From Bedellia somnulentella (taxonomy: Eukaryota; Arthropoda; Insecta; Lepidoptera; Bedelliidae), in NCBI GenBank assembly GCA_963576735.1, contig OY755183.1, positions 10,497,213 through 10,561,212 of the forward strand: 64,000 nt of DNA, given 5' to 3'. Under the pieces are notes generated by a model. That model did not search any database, had not been told where the DNA came from, and saw only the letters and a list, made by a program, of their open reading frames with translations. Made by a program: the position numbers and the translations under genes. Below are positions 1-11,374 of the stretch, one piece after another. Within the stretch, counting starts at the first letter, position 1; each line of letters opens with the position of its first letter.

Positions 1-199
1 CAAAGAACCTATAAGGTGTTAGTTTTATGCTATTTGGCTACGAAACCCTAAAATAAGCATAAATTTTAGGTATGTGTACAGGCATACCGGGACAAATTTA
101 ACATCCTGGCAATAAGACCAATTGTGTGAAGTGTATACTAGGCAGCAAACCATACTGTTCTTTACATTTGTAAAAAAAATATGAGTAAGCACGCGGGTG

Positions 200-249
200 A
201 TCGGGTCGTCGCCATCCGAGAGAAGCTATGGCTTCTCTCGAGACCCGAT
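200..249. repeat. Interrupted stem-loop
   Basis: An exact 10-bp stem (CGAGAGAAGC, 217-226, with its complement at 231-240) closes a TATG loop. It is nested in a second 8-bp stem (200-207 with 242-249). It lies just upstream of a LINE tail. No function is implied. Nothing else is recognisable in bases 1-290. Confidence 0.6.
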
Positions 250-294
250 GGCTGGAACCCACTGAGCTCCAATTAAACTTTGTAAGTATGCAAG

Positions 295-652
295 CTGAAT
301 ACTTCGTGAAAGAAAATATTGTAAAAAAGATAGAAAACGAAATGCAAGGATGGTTTGGTCATGTAGAGGATGGATGATAGTAAATTGGTAGAAGAGATTT
401 ATACAGCCAATGTGGAAGGTAATGTCAGAAGAGGACGACCACGGAGAACACATTTAGATCAAATTGAGAATGTGCCTAAGAAGGCAGGCGTCCAAATCGA
501 AGTGCGAAGAATAAAAGAGCATTTATGAAAAGACTGTGATGAATGTAGACGAAACGAGTTTTGCCAAGATCTTACAAAGTGGCGATCAATAGTCTCTGTA
601 TGTATACCCCAATGGGAACAAACGGCGTGAGTATATGTATGTAACACTTCGG
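295..652 (+). mobile_element. 3' end of an RTE-like non-LTR retrotransposon
   Basis: Broken frames encode the end of a reverse-transcriptase ORF: a WFGHVE motif, then RRGRPRRT, then a KNRRACMKR-like stretch. The copy ends in the tail GGCGTGAGTATATGTATGTA. At least six other fragments in the window carry the same order of motifs and the same tail. The copy is 5'-truncated and carries stops, so it is dead. The RTE-like assignment rests on recalled family features and is tentative. Confidence 0.7.
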
Positions 653-1184
653 TACCGCGATGTGGGATACCACACTTGGACTGAGAAGACGCAATGTGTG
701 CGCGCGTTATCTGAATAAGATTCTAAAATAAAATCCAATTTTTTTACCTAGCATAGGGTAAATTCTTGGACATATGTTTCCTGGAATTCACCCTAGGGTT
801 ATTTTTCTAGGGTGACTAATCGGAATTAGCGGTGCGCGTGAGTCCGCCAATGTATACATTGGCAGTATCTCTATATCGTATGTGCATGTACGTTTAAGAC
901 AACCAAGAGTGAATTTAACATTTTCGAGGCAACTAGAAAGCAATATAGATCACCAGTTATCACTCATTGCCGCTTAAAAGCGCAAGTAAAAGATTGTTAA
1001 GTAGGCGCTAAGCAGCCGTGCTGATACGCCTGTGCAGTATCTACAACACCTTTCTGGGTACGTTGGCGCCCCTATGCTGCGAACATGGATGGGATACTAA
1101 TGCCTCAATTACAGGAATTGACCGCGAATCTATCTTTGATTGTTTTTGTAAATATTTCAGATGTCTTTAATAGGTATAATATTA

Positions 1185-1330
1185 CTACGAATAAAAGAGC
1201 ATGTGTGAAGATTGATGGATGTGAACGAAGCTATAGAAGTTTGCCAGCATCGTACAAAGTGGCGATCGACAGTCTCTGCCTACACCAATGGCGTAAGTAT
1301 GTTGTATGTATGCGAATGAAAAAGTTTGTT
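1185..1330 (+). mobile_element. RTE-like LINE 3' fragment
   Basis: This repeats the AATAAAAGAGCATGTGTGAAG and CAAAGTGGCGATCGACAGTC blocks of the LINE tail and ends near a degraded GTAAGTATGTTGTATGT tail. The stretch 653-1184 between this and the previous copy shows only AT-rich sequence and a short palindrome near 850 (CCAATGTATACATTGG). Confidence 0.65.
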
Positions 1331-1989
1331 GTTGCTTATTCTACTTTTCAAAACATATCACCAACAATTTAGCATTTATAATTAATTTACTAAGAATAGA
1401 TTTCTCAGACTAATAACGAAATTCGAACTAATAGCGTGGAACAGGGACATTAAGAAATTGATAAATTTTAACAAGGCGTGGCCTCTTAAAATAGTCAGGT
1501 CAGTGTGAGTCAACAAATTTTTAAACCGTAAAAATTTCTGTTGCAATACTACGGATAAACATAATGTTCTAAAATAAAATTTGTTCTCAATTTTATGTTG
1601 AAATACAAAATGGAACACTAATAGAAAACATCACATAAAATGCATTTTTATGTTAGAATTGCAGTTTTATTGACTGGTAAGCCAAAGATTTTATATTTGC
1701 ATAAAATTTTGTAAACTAGGTATGGTATATTTTAGTTAATTGTATGATCTGTTACTAGTCTTATTTAAAGTAAAATTCTCATACTTACATAAGTTAGAAG
1801 CAGATCAATTGAGCAAGTCCTCGTTCTTAAGGATTTCTTGTTGTAGCATCATCAGAAATACATCTTCTATGAAAATTGAAACTGTCTAACCCTCATGGCT
1901 CATGAGATACAACCTGATGACAGACGTATATGGTCCTGCATTTCTTTTTTGGTACGGAATCCTTAGAAAACTCATATCAAAGTCCTAAA

Positions 1990-2190
1990 GTACACTCGTT
2001 CAAAATTTGACCGTGTCGTAGAGACAAGATCCAACAGAAAAAACTGAAATGATGAGTTACATGAAAAAGAGAATGAGGTAAAGTGTGATTCGCGAACAGT
2101 GCGGTGTGGAAAATAATAGTGTGTGCAAATGATAGAAAAAGGAATGCTAAGTTGGTTTAAGTTTAATAGGATAGATCTGATCTCAGTAAA
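1990..2190 (+). mobile_element. RTE-like LINE fragment, C-terminal reverse-transcriptase region
   Basis: Translated remnants contain a VIREQCGV motif followed by a line resembling ...EKGMLSWFK..., matching the C-terminal RT segment seen at 32.4 kb. There are several frame breaks. The interval 1331-1989 holds no recognisable gene. Confidence 0.5.
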
Positions 2191-2249
2191 GTGGTAAAAA
2201 AAAAACATAATCTAAAATTACAGGCCTACAACTCAAATTATGCCTACAG

Positions 2250-2523
2250 AGCCCATCCTACGAGCGTCACCACGGCAATCTTCACCAACCTGACCCATAT
2301 TACAAATCCCAACCCCGTGAGGATAACTTCCCTCCACTCTACTCTCCTCTTCACTCCAGGATGAAACAAATCCACGAAGTCAAGAATGATCTCACCAATT
2401 TTAGAATGCACAAGAAATTGACGCATTTCAATAGGGACTACTTTTATCAGGATGAGGATGATGATCTCGATGAACGGGCTTACGATGATGATGATAATGA
2501 GGATATTGATGAAGATAATTATG
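2250..2523 (+). CDS. Exon of an unrecognised gene, acidic tract
   Basis: One frame is open from an acceptor (CAG at 2247-2249; an alternative CAG at 2221-2223 would start the exon at 2224) to a strong donor G|GTAAGG after 2523. The protein begins SPSYERHHGN, passes a basic/aromatic middle (HKKLTHFNRDYF), and ends in a very acidic run with over a dozen D/E residues. The exon ends in phase 1, exactly what the terminal exon at 4930 needs. I do not recognise the family. The intron that follows contains a SINE-A copy and the mariner-like element. The upstream exons must lie before base 1 or in sequence I cannot resolve. The exon-like open frame, splice sites and phase match are seen directly; that it is an expressed gene is inferred. 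Confidence 0.65.
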
Positions 2524-2578
2524 GTAAGGCTAAGTTACTAAAAAAAACTTTAAGATAATATATATATATTGTTTACTG

Positions 2579-2820
2579 CTTAGTATCGGCTTAGAATGGC
2601 GCTTACCCATATCTGCTCGAGAGCGTTGTAAGAGGCTTTTCTGGATAATGGAGCTTTTCAAGTGATTTTTGAGCTATGCGCCTGGAGATCCACTAACAAC
2701 AACCTTTATTTTACCACCCTTTTTCCAATCAACTTCCAAAATGACTATACATTTATAACTTTTAAGCTCTGGCTACCCCTTTTTGATCATATTCTATGTA
2801 TGTATGTACGTAGGTATGTA
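2579..2820 (+). mobile_element. SINE-A copy (diverged)
   Basis: A diverged copy of the ~237-bp SINE-A family: TAGTATCGGCTTAGAATGGC at the start, CAACAACCTTTATTTTACCA in the middle, and a TATGTATGTATGTACG tail. It lies in the intron of the unrecognised acidic-tail gene. Confidence 0.75.
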
Positions 2821-3494
2821 ATGAACCTATTAAAAATATTTTAAGTACTACCATGTTAGTGCGGCATTACCGCGGGTCAGCCTGCGGCGCTTCATGAATT
2901 GACTAGGCATTTAATTAATTGCGTTATTTCACCAGTTGACTGCGAAAGTATAACTCCCGCGAGTTAACATGACACCTGGCTCGACAAACAACCCTCCCCC
3001 CGCTATCCCGCGCAGCGCCCCGCTCTCGCCAGTAGCGTTAGCATCTCTGGACGTGCGCAAAATGTGTCACTTCAGTGAAAAGAAAGATATATATCAATTG
3101 GGGGTACTGAAGTATATCTTTCATTTAGTTTACTAGTTCATTTAGTTCAGTTCACAAAGAGTCGAAGAGTCACTGAAGCGAGATATCTGAACTATTAGTA
3201 TGTGAAGTATGATATTGATGAATTGATAAGATTCCATTCAAAAACTACAATAACGATAATAATACATACAATATTTAGAATTTCTTTAAAATTGATATTT
3301 ATTAATAAGTAGCCTTGTATATCAACCGAAATGAATAAAAAATGCTATTAAGTTCTAAAATAACATATGGGTCAAAATCAAAAGGCCAAGTTTTTTTTTG
3401 AAAAAAAAAAATAGAATCGTGTAAATATTTTTTCTTAAATTTTTATTGTTTGAAAGACATAAAAACATTTAGAAAATGAGATCAGAACAGATGA

Positions 3495-4103
3495 AAACAT
3501 GAAAAATTGTTGCCGAACTTGCCTCCAAGTGGCATAGTTGTGATTGATAATGCTCCGTACCACTCATCGCAATCCGAAAAAATTTCGTGCCAGTCATCAT
3601 TGAAGAGTGACATGCAAAGCTGGTTAACAAATAATAATGTAAGTTATGCTGCAAATATGACAAAACCAGAGCTATATCAAATTATAAGATTGAATAAGCC
3701 AGAAAAAAAATATGTGGTAGACGAATTATTAAGGGAGCACGGCCACGAGGTCGTACGTCTGCCACCCTACCACTGTGATCTTAATCCGATCGAATATATC
3801 TGGAATTTGATCAAACAAAGGGTGGCAGACAAAAATATCGATCAGTCGGAGAAACACATTGAAAAATTAACTAAAGAAGCGATTGTTTCCATAATTGCTG
3901 CTGACTGGAAAAAGAAGGTAAACCATGTACAGAGACTTGAAAAAGAATATTTGGTGCAAGATCGACTGCAGGAAACAAGAGAAAGGGAGTTTATTATTTC
4001 ACTTGGGGGTGAAGAAAGCTGCGACAGTGAAGCGAGTGAGGGAGAAGAAAGTGACACTTCTATTATGTCAGGTATTGAAGAAATGAGTGATATTGATGAG
4101 TAA
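3495..4103 (+). pseudogene. Mariner-type transposase, C-terminal half
   Basis: An open frame with no Met start encodes the second and third DDE motifs: VVIDNAPYHS (second catalytic Asp) and LPPYHCDLNPIEYIWNLIK (catalytic Glu). About 81 residues separate the Asp and the Glu, far more than the 34-41 of classical Tc1/mariner. I recall an IS630-Tc1-mariner group with such spacing (DD82E, Sailor); membership would need an alignment. The tail after the Glu is charged and ends in an acidic Ser/Glu stretch. An in-frame stop at 3492-3494 closes the frame. The N-terminal helix-turn-helix and first Asp were lost by internal deletion. Confidence 0.85.
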
Positions 4104-4188
4104 TTATATTGAAATAAATCTATTTAATATTATATGTTTGTTTAATTTCTATCAGAAGTTAATTATTCTAGCTGTGTATATTATGTTA

Positions 4189-4446
4189 GCTGTGTAGTGT
4201 TGGCTTAGAATAACACTACCCCATTTCTGCCGGTGGGTGTAAGTAAGAGGTGACTAACGGTATTGGGGCTTTTTGGGCGATGCGGTTGGAGACCTATCAC
4301 CAACAACTTTTATTTCACCATCTTTTCCCCACTCAACTTGCCAAAAGGAATGGAAGGAAAGGAAAGGAAAACTTGCTGAGGAATTTCTAGTTCCTTAGCT
4401 CTGGCTACCCCTTCTAGGGATTTATAGCTGTGAGTATATGCATGTA
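4189..4446 (+). mobile_element. SINE-A copy inside the mariner-like element
   Basis: Nearly full-length family member: GCTGTGTAGTGTTGGCTTAG at the start and GTGAGTATATGCATGTA at the end. A purine insertion of GGAAA repeats lies near 4350. It falls between the transposase stop and the right terminal repeat, so it inserted after the transposon. Confidence 0.88.
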
Positions 4447-4929
4447 ATTATACTATTTATTTAACGTATTTTGATAAGTTATTACGATAGATGTAATTTG
4501 ATAACTATTAATCACAAATAAATATATACAGAGTATAAAGTAATCAGTGCTACAGCCAAAGGCTTTGTACCCATTGCGAAGGCAATGTACCCAACATACT
4601 GAACAATATCTGATATAAAAATAAATTTGCAACTCAATAAAAAAATAATTGTACCCCATTTAAAAAAGGTCAGCTGACTTTTATGCACTCAGTACTTTCA
4701 ACAAACGTCAATCGAACAAGGTGTCATGTTAACTCGCGGGAGTTATAAAATCTTTTGTCTGTCTGTTTGTTCCGATTATGATTGCTGCATTGATGTGAAG
4801 GGTTTTTGACTGGCAGCTGTCAAGAGTAAAATGGCAACGGTTTTATTTTTGAAGGTATGAGTCGGTCTATTAACAAATAGGCTTTAAAAGTATTATATTA
4901 TCTGTGCTCTAAAGTAAATATTTTTTTAG

Positions 4930-5027
4930 TTCGACAAGAACGTGCCACAACACTAGCTGCAGTGAGAACAAAAGCGGAAAATACAACGACATCAACAACA
5001 ACAGAGGTTCCCAAAATTGATATGTAA
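4930..5027 (+). CDS. Terminal exon of the unrecognised acidic-tail gene
   Basis: Acceptor ATTTTTTTAG ends at 4929. The exon begins with two bases that complete the phase-1 codon left by the donor at 2523. It then runs RQERATTLAAVRT..., through a Thr-rich stretch, to a C-terminal PKIDM and a TAA stop at 5025-5027, followed at once by ATAAAAAAG. The phase match across a 2.4-kb intron is the main evidence that the two exons are one gene. No domain is recognised. A short, low-complexity C-terminus is consistent with a cytoplasmic or disordered tail. Confidence 0.6.
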
Positions 5028-5560
5028 TAAAAAAGCACACTCATCTTCAAACCCCTTTGGCCCACCAGAAGGCGGCAGGGATAATGAATGTAACGAACAT
5101 ACATATATAAACATACGTACACAATGAGGTCACACACACGCCATTATTTATATTGGGACAGGCAGATATTAACCATTAATACTTTTACGATCAAACCTTT
5201 CACTTCATTTACCTTGATCAATCTTTTCATAAATTCCTTTCGCTCTGTATTATTCTGTATTATTGGTACCACTGAGCATGAGCAGTTCCTCACAGTAAAT
5301 ATGTCCCATATGAGGGGAGCGAGCCTACTGTGTATAAGATGAGTTGGCCATAGTCCACCACGCTGGCCTAGTACGGGTTAGCAGACTAACGACTATACTA
5401 TTATGATAGTGTAGTCGAGACCGCCGTCGCCGCCGCCGACTTAGCGTGCCCTCTGATGAACATAATCATCGTAGTTTTTGGATAATAAGTTGGTATAAGC
5501 CTGCATTATCTTTCCAAACTGGGTTAAATGTAACCAATTAAATTTATGAGTTTACCCCTC
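5028..5560. other. Gene 3' flank, no further gene seen
   Basis: Mostly unstructured sequence. A motif around 5343-5370 (GTTGGCCATAGTCCACCACG) recurs inverted inside the large inverted repeat (GTGGTGGACTATGGCCAAAT, near 6878) and again near 32266, so it is part of a dispersed repeat. A short CCGCCGTCGCCGCCGCCGAC tract lies at 5421-5440. Confidence 0.4.
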
Positions 5561-5562
5561 CT

Positions 5563-5626
5563 GGGGACAGAACCCGAGACTAACGGATTTAAAGCCTAGC
5601 GCTTTACCATTAGACCACGGAGGCAG
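5563..5626 (-). repeat. tRNA-like sequence (degenerate)
   Basis: On the minus strand, GCCTCCGTGGTCTAATGG resembles a tRNA acceptor and D-arm with A box. Downstream is a B-box-like GGGTTCTGTCCC. The T-loop core and anticodon arm are imperfect, so this is more likely a SINE head or tRNA pseudogene than a working tRNA. Confidence 0.4.
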
Positions 5627-5763
5627 TTCACATGGTGCTAAAGATTATGGAACATTGAGAAAGTGGTTAAACCAGTATTAAAAGTGATACTCGGATACTA
5701 TTATGTTATCCGTGGGGCCTACTGAACACTATATTTATAATTTATTAGGAACACTTGTTTAGG

Positions 5764-6040
5764 ACAGAACACCCGCCAATAATGCATGATCAATATCATG
5801 CATGTGTCTTTTCTAAACTCATATGTGTGGTTAATTTATCTTGATTGTTAGCGTTAAGAAACCCCCATGACTCAGTTGTGCTGTAATGTGACAGTTTATT
5901 CTTACAAAACGACGATAGACCTGCCCCTAATACGTGAGTACGCTGTCCACGGAAAACGTGGGTACACTGAACACCAGTTGACAATGTGACGTGATGTTCA
6001 GAAGTATTAGTACCGCTGCCAATCCCTTCGGAGATATACG
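5764..6040 (+). mobile_element. SINE-B copy (tRNA-derived family, 5' end damaged)
   Basis: Matches the ~370-bp SINE-B family: CATATGTGTGGTTAATTTAT, ACGTGAGTACGCTGTCCACG and GATGTTCAGAAGTATTAGTA occur in the family order. The tRNA-like head is scrambled and the ATGTT tail is missing. The following 6041-6566 shows nothing recognisable. Confidence 0.8.
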
Positions 6041-6566
6041 ACTCGAATTGAGTCTTTGAGACTCGTTTTTGTTAAATGCCATCTTACTTTCTCCCAATCT
6101 CTATATTATCCCATACTATCTTGTAGTTCCCTTTATTCATCGGGTTTGGTGATCAAAAAAGAAACTCCATAGATTTTACCATCTCCGATTCTCTGTCTGT
6201 GTATCTGCCCGTCCGCGGCATAGCTCATAGAAACTTAGTAGAATACAAAATTATAACGCCATAAAAGTAGTACCTACGATAAAACTATGAAAAAGAATAC
6301 AGGATAGTAAAACTACTGCAACTGTTCCCGCCTGGGTCTAATTGTCTCAATGTGCGAAATGTTCAGCGCCAACAGGCAAGGCAACAAAATATTCTGTATA
6401 GTTTTACTGTTATTTTTATAAGAGCGCAAAATTTAAAGATATCAATATATTTTTACAACAAAACCCATGACGACATGTTTCGCATACAAGCGTAGCCTAG
6501 GTTCATCTGACCCTGATTCCGGCATGGTTATTATGAAATATTTATGTATGCCAGTTCAGTGTTATG

Positions 6567-6787
6567 TGCTGCGTAGTGTCGACTTAGAATAGCACTAACC
6601 CATTTATTCTCGCGCTTGTAGCTTCGCAGAAGCGGTTTAGGCTTTGGGTTTTTCAAGTGAATTGAATTGATGGGTGATGTTTCTGGATACCCCACTCCCC
6701 ACACAATTTTCAAATTGGCCGAGAAAAATCTAGTTTTGAAGGTTTGGCCTTCTGTCTTTGGGATTTATAACCGTGATTACATGTATG
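6567..6787 (+). mobile_element. SINE-A copy at the edge of the large inverted repeat
   Basis: Diverged SINE-A: GCGTAGTGTCGACTTAGAAT at the start and GGGATTTATAACCGTGATTA at the end. Its last ~25 bp (from 6762) are included in the left arm of the 3.7-kb inverted repeat and reappear at 10452-10476, so the duplication breakpoint lies inside this SINE. Confidence 0.8.
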
Positions 6788-7537
6788 TTGGTACTACTAT
6801 TAGAAAACTGAATCAATCGTCAGAATTTATATTCATTAAGATGATTCTGTGCCTCAAAGAGCACACTGTCTGCGTGGTGGACTATGGCCAAATCACCCTA
6901 TGCAGGGTATAGTAGAGCAAGAGCCCGCGACGGCCAGACCTTAGTTATAGTATAAAGTCTAAAAGTTTCTCTGTGTATGCCCACTATACAGGTAAGAACG
7001 ATCCCAGGCTATGAAACTTGGGTCGCCCCGGCTTTGGCAGGTAACAGGTAGTAAAGGTGTGTAAAAATGTATCTCAAATTAGGTATAGTATAAAGCTTAG
7101 TTTTCATATATTTTATTAGTGGTGATCTTAGAAATCGCCTCGTCCTCAGCCAGACACTTAGTACAGTTGCAACCCCCTGCCAGACACCCTTAAAGTACGG
7201 TTAATTTTAATGATGTACTTTAGTTATAGTATAAAATCTGAATTTTATATATGTTATTTGGAGAACTATAAAATGATGTTTCCTCAGTAGCCAGACAATT
7301 TAAATGGTTCCCCTATATTGCCAGACACGTTAAAGGTCTATTCGCTAGGTGCAAAGTAGGAGGTGGGGGAACACGAATCGATCACAGCGCGCACTGTGGC
7401 AAAAAAAGGAACATTCGGCGGCTAATCAAGTGTAATTGAAATGATAGAAAATATTGATAGTACTAAAATTGACAAATAATGCCAAGTTAATATAATATAA
7501 TAATATCGACTATCCAGCGAATATAGTAATCCGAAGT

Positions 7538-7900
7538 GTTGATACAGACATTATTGCTATAATACTTGCTCATATGCACCACCTAAAAAATGATTCGTTT
7601 GTTTGGATGCTGACGGGAACTGGAAACAACTTAAGGTACGTGGACCTAACAACGATACATGCAGAATTAAGATAATCTGTTTGTCAAAGCTTACCTGGAT
7701 TTCACGCTATAACAGGGTGCAATTATAACCCTGCATTATTCAGGAAAGGAAAATTAAAACCTTACAAGCTATTGAAAAAATCTAATGAATTCCAGAAAGC
7801 TTTCATTAAGTTCGGTGGCAGTGAATTAATTGAAAATAAAGACGAACAAGAAAACGTATTTAATATTATTCAAAAATTTATATGTAATATACAGGGTGTA
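7538..7900 (+). pseudogene. Remnant of an uncharacterised mobile-element protein
   Basis: One frame reads through VDTDIIAIILAH, WMLTGTGNNLRYVDL, a single TAA stop near 7673, then LPGFHAITGCNYNPALFRKG and FNIIQKFICN. The DTD...GTG...HAxTGC...FxxKGK order is a conserved pattern I recall from large uncharacterised, repeat-like proteins of invertebrates, possibly with a PIN/FEN-like nuclease fold. That recollection is not a firm family assignment. It lies in the longer left arm of the inverted repeat and is absent from the right arm. Confidence 0.5.
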
Positions 7901-9924
7901 ATTGTAACGACTGTTTTCAATGAAAAGTATGATTAATTATCACGTATAGAGGCAGAATTCGTTGAAAAAAAACACACTTATTTTTTTTCAAATTTTGTTA
8001 AAATTTGCACTAAGAAAGTAGTACTATTGACACCAACACGCTCAATGTGTGCGTGAAACGCGATGACAAGGCGGGCAACTCAGCTGACAGCTGCGACCTG
8101 CCGTGACCCTTAACCGGCGGCCAAATCAAATCAAGGCCAGTAAAGTAATCAATCGAACTTAGCTTCTAATATCTTCTTATTTTTCACATGTTATTATTTG
8201 ACGTGATAAATTTGAATAACACTACCCCATAGTTAATACTGCGTTGGAATGCGGCAGTATGTTCAGAGAAAAATTCATAATTCGTAAACATCGATCGCCG
8301 CGAAATTCAAAATCTGCATACGTATCAAGTCGGGCGGGCTTGTCGGCATTTTATCCAAGGAACAGTATTAGTACTAAGTTAGTTGTTTGTAGCTCATTGT
8401 GTTTGTGTCGCTTATGATTGGATGTCACTTTGATTTTTCGCATTAATTTTCGGAGTGTGAGTTCAGTTTTAGTATCTTGTGTTGTGATTGTGTTGAGTAA
8501 ATATGGCGTACACGAACCAGCAAAGTTCAGTGTTGGTGTTTTATAATAGTCCAAGATCCCGGTGCCCCCAGACGTTACTTATTTTCTCATAAGAAATATA
8601 AATGGGATAAAGTAGTGTTAGTACGTACTTTGAGTGTGTGCATACCTGCTACCTTGGGTCGACGGCCAATTCATAGGTACCAGGTGCTAAAGGTAGATAA
8701 ATTCAGTGCTGATTTTTCTTAAATTCTCAGTGCTGATTTTTACATATGTTTTAGATATTGTTGTTAAAAATTAATAATCATTATTGCCAGACACTTTCCA
8801 TCGGCGCTTACCCTTACCAGACGCTTTAAAGCTTCAAAAAAAAAATAACACATTCTTACTTACAATCTCTTGTTCAGACTTAACGCCTGAACAAAATATT
8901 ACGCAAGAATACAATCAAGAAAACAATTGCCGTCACCCGTACGTCAGGCGCTTAAAGATACTATATACAAATCTGTCTACTCATGTCACTTAACCTACGA
9001 CCGTTGTACCATTAACAACCTTTTAAAATATATTAATTTGTAAAGCATTGTAAGCATTTAATTTACACCGTCTATCCACCAAAGATAGAACACGTATAGT
9101 AGCCTAAGTATAAGAAAGATATCCATAAATAGATATCTCTCTCACACTCAAGCGTACAAATAATGACCTCGCGCTTATACACATAGCGACACTTTATGTG
9201 TGTCTGGGGGGATGTTTGACCCCTCCAATTGGTCTGGCTGCTGACCAGGGGTGTTCAAATAGTTCCCCAAGGATCATACATAAAAATTAAGAGTGAGATT
9301 GTAAGTAAGAATATGTTATTTTTTTTAAAGCTTTAAAGCGTCTGGTAAGGGTAAGCGCCGATGGAAAGTGTCTGGCAATAATGATTATTAATTTTTAACA
9401 ACAATATCTAAAACATATGTAAAAATCAGCATTGAGAATTTAAGAAAAATCAGCACTGTATTTATCTACCTTTAGCACCTGGTACCTATGAATTGGCCGA
9501 CGACCCAAGGTAGCAGGTATGCACACACTCAAAGTACGTACTAACACTACTTTATCCCATTTATATTTCTTATGAGAAAATAAGTAACGTCTGGGGCCAC
9601 CGGGATCTTACTCTATAATGTTAATTCTCAAAATGTTCTGCGTTTTGCGCAAATAAAGGTGATAGCCCGGATCTGCCACTGCCAATCAAAACGGGGTGAG
9701 TTATTTTTATTCGTATTCTTTAGTTAAGTGTGATAGAGTACAGATACACCCGTTTAGAGCCCTTTAGCCCCGAGAGAGTTTAGTAAACACCAAGAACTCC
9801 TCCAATTTCGATGTCGGTTAATGAATGAATAGGTATCTCTTGCGCACTTTATTTTATGCCACGTAAATGCATCGTTTCGAGGGTCTCTATTTGTTTTTAA
9901 CTTTATTATCTTACGCTCATTAAG

Positions 9925-9980
9925 TACATACATTACATACATACTCACGCCGTTACTACCCTTTGGGGAGGCAGAGATGT
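9925..9980 (-). mobile_element. RTE-like LINE tail fragment
   Basis: CATACATACTCACGCCGTTA followed by CCTTTGGGGAGGCAGAGA is the inverted 3' end of the RTE-like LINE. It is present only in the right half of the inverted repeat, so it is a later insertion or the left copy was lost. Confidence 0.6.
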
Positions 9981-10582
9981 AAAGTAAAACGAGAATATTT
10001 AACGAACTGGCGGAACGACCCGTATCATTAAAATTAACCGTACTTTAAGGGTGTCTGGCAGGGGGTTGCAACTGTACTAAGTGTCTGGCTGTGGACGAGG
10101 CGATTTCTAAGATCACCACTAATAAAATATATGAAAACTAAGCTTTATACTATACCTAATTTGAGATACATTTTTACACACCTTTACTACCTGTTACCTG
10201 CCAAAGCCGGGGCGACCCAAGTTTCATAGCCTGGGATCGTTCTTACCTGTATTGTGGGCATACACAGAGAAACTTTTAGACTTTATACTATAACTAAGGT
10301 CTGGCCGTCGCGGGCTCTTGCTCTACTATACCCTGCATAGGGTGATTTGGCCATAGTCCACCACGCAGACAGTGTGCCCTTTGAGGCACAGAATCATCTT
10401 AATGAATATAAATTCTGACGATTGATTCAGTTTTCTAATAGTAGTACCAACATACATGTAATCACGGTTATAAATCTATATATATGGGCTATGTTAAAGA
10501 ATTAATGCAACCTTTATTGACAGGAACCGACAACCCAGTATGACTGGAAAAAGGACTACGATGCTATATACAAGGTAATATA

Positions 10583-10795
10583 TCGATGTGTAGTGTCGAC
10601 GAAGAATTGAACATACCCATTTCTGGCCGCGGATGTCGTGTAAAATGACTAAGGGCATGGGGCCTTTGAAATGGATATTGAGCGATGTGGCTGGAGAATC
10701 GTGACCAAACATTTTTCCCTATATCTAAACCCAAATATGGTTAAGAATTTGTTGATTTTGAGGCTCTGGGTTCTTTTTAGGATTTATAGCCGTCA
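10583..10795 (+). mobile_element. SINE-A copy (diverged)
   Basis: GATGTGTAGTGTCGACGAAG, CCCATTTCTGGCCGCGG and GATTTATAGCCGTCAGTGAA follow SINE-A order. It sits about 100 bp beyond the right outer arm of the inverted repeat. The region 10800-11340 holds no recognisable gene. Confidence 0.65.
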
Positions 10796-11374
10796 GTGAA
10801 GATAAATACCCATATAGGTAAGTTGTCATTAACAATAGTTTTTTAACCATACATATACTTTGTCATGGTACGAAGATGGACGACAGTACAGAGTAGAAAT
10901 AATTTTACCTCTAGTCGTGCCATTAACTCTGTTCCTCATATAAACATACCGAGGCTAACGAAAAAAGTCTAGTGATATTTTAAATGATTTTATACAACAA
11001 AATTTTACTTATACACATTTTTCTAAACATTCTGGCCTAAGGCCAGTGGCCTTATATATATTCAATGCAATAGAGGCGGCTGTCTTCACTAAATATGCTT
11101 GAGGAGATTGAAATTTTGATGAAGTTTTCTCTGGCCGTAATTATCTTTGCTTACTGATTGGTATTCTTCGGACTCTTTTCTGGAAACTTTGATAGCTGTT
11201 GCTGCTCGCGGTCAACTGACACTTGGCATATCATTGATAGAAGACAACTCATGCTATCATGCATCAGATTGCTACATGTAAAGAAATGTTGCTCAGGTAA
11301 ACAAATTGTTATATTTTAAATGGTTTTAGCACGCTGAAATCTCGACTACGAATATACTGGGTGTCAAACGTATT

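Larger units (their letters stand above)
2951..4745 (+). mobile_element. Internally deleted mariner/IS630-type DNA transposon
   Basis: Perfect 27-bp terminal inverted repeats, beginning TAACTCCCGCGAGTTAAC, lie at 2951-2977 and 4719-4745. Each is flanked outside by TA (2949-2950 and 4746-4747), the target duplication of the IS630-Tc1-mariner superfamily. Inside are the C-terminal half of a DDE transposase (3495-4103) and a later SINE-A insertion (4189-4446). The N-terminal DNA-binding domain and the first catalytic aspartate are absent, so the copy cannot encode an active enzyme. The element sits in the intron of the flanking plus-strand gene. Confidence 0.9.
6762..10476. repeat. Large inverted repeat with GCCAGAC motifs
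   Basis: Two nested pairs of arms are seen. The outer arms (6762-7214 and 10024-10476) are each 453 bp and near-identical in inverted orientation. The inner arms (8553-8869 and 9295-9609; about 316 bp) also match with few differences. The loop is 8870-9294. The left side carries about 0.9 kb more than the right between outer and inner arms, including a coding remnant (7538-7900). GCCAGAC-like motifs occur about eight times on the left, all forward, and about eight times on the right, all as GTCTGGC. That polarity suggests sub-terminal protein-binding repeats of a DNA transposon, but no transposase core is intact. A foldback duplication of an older element is the alternative. Confidence 0.75.
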
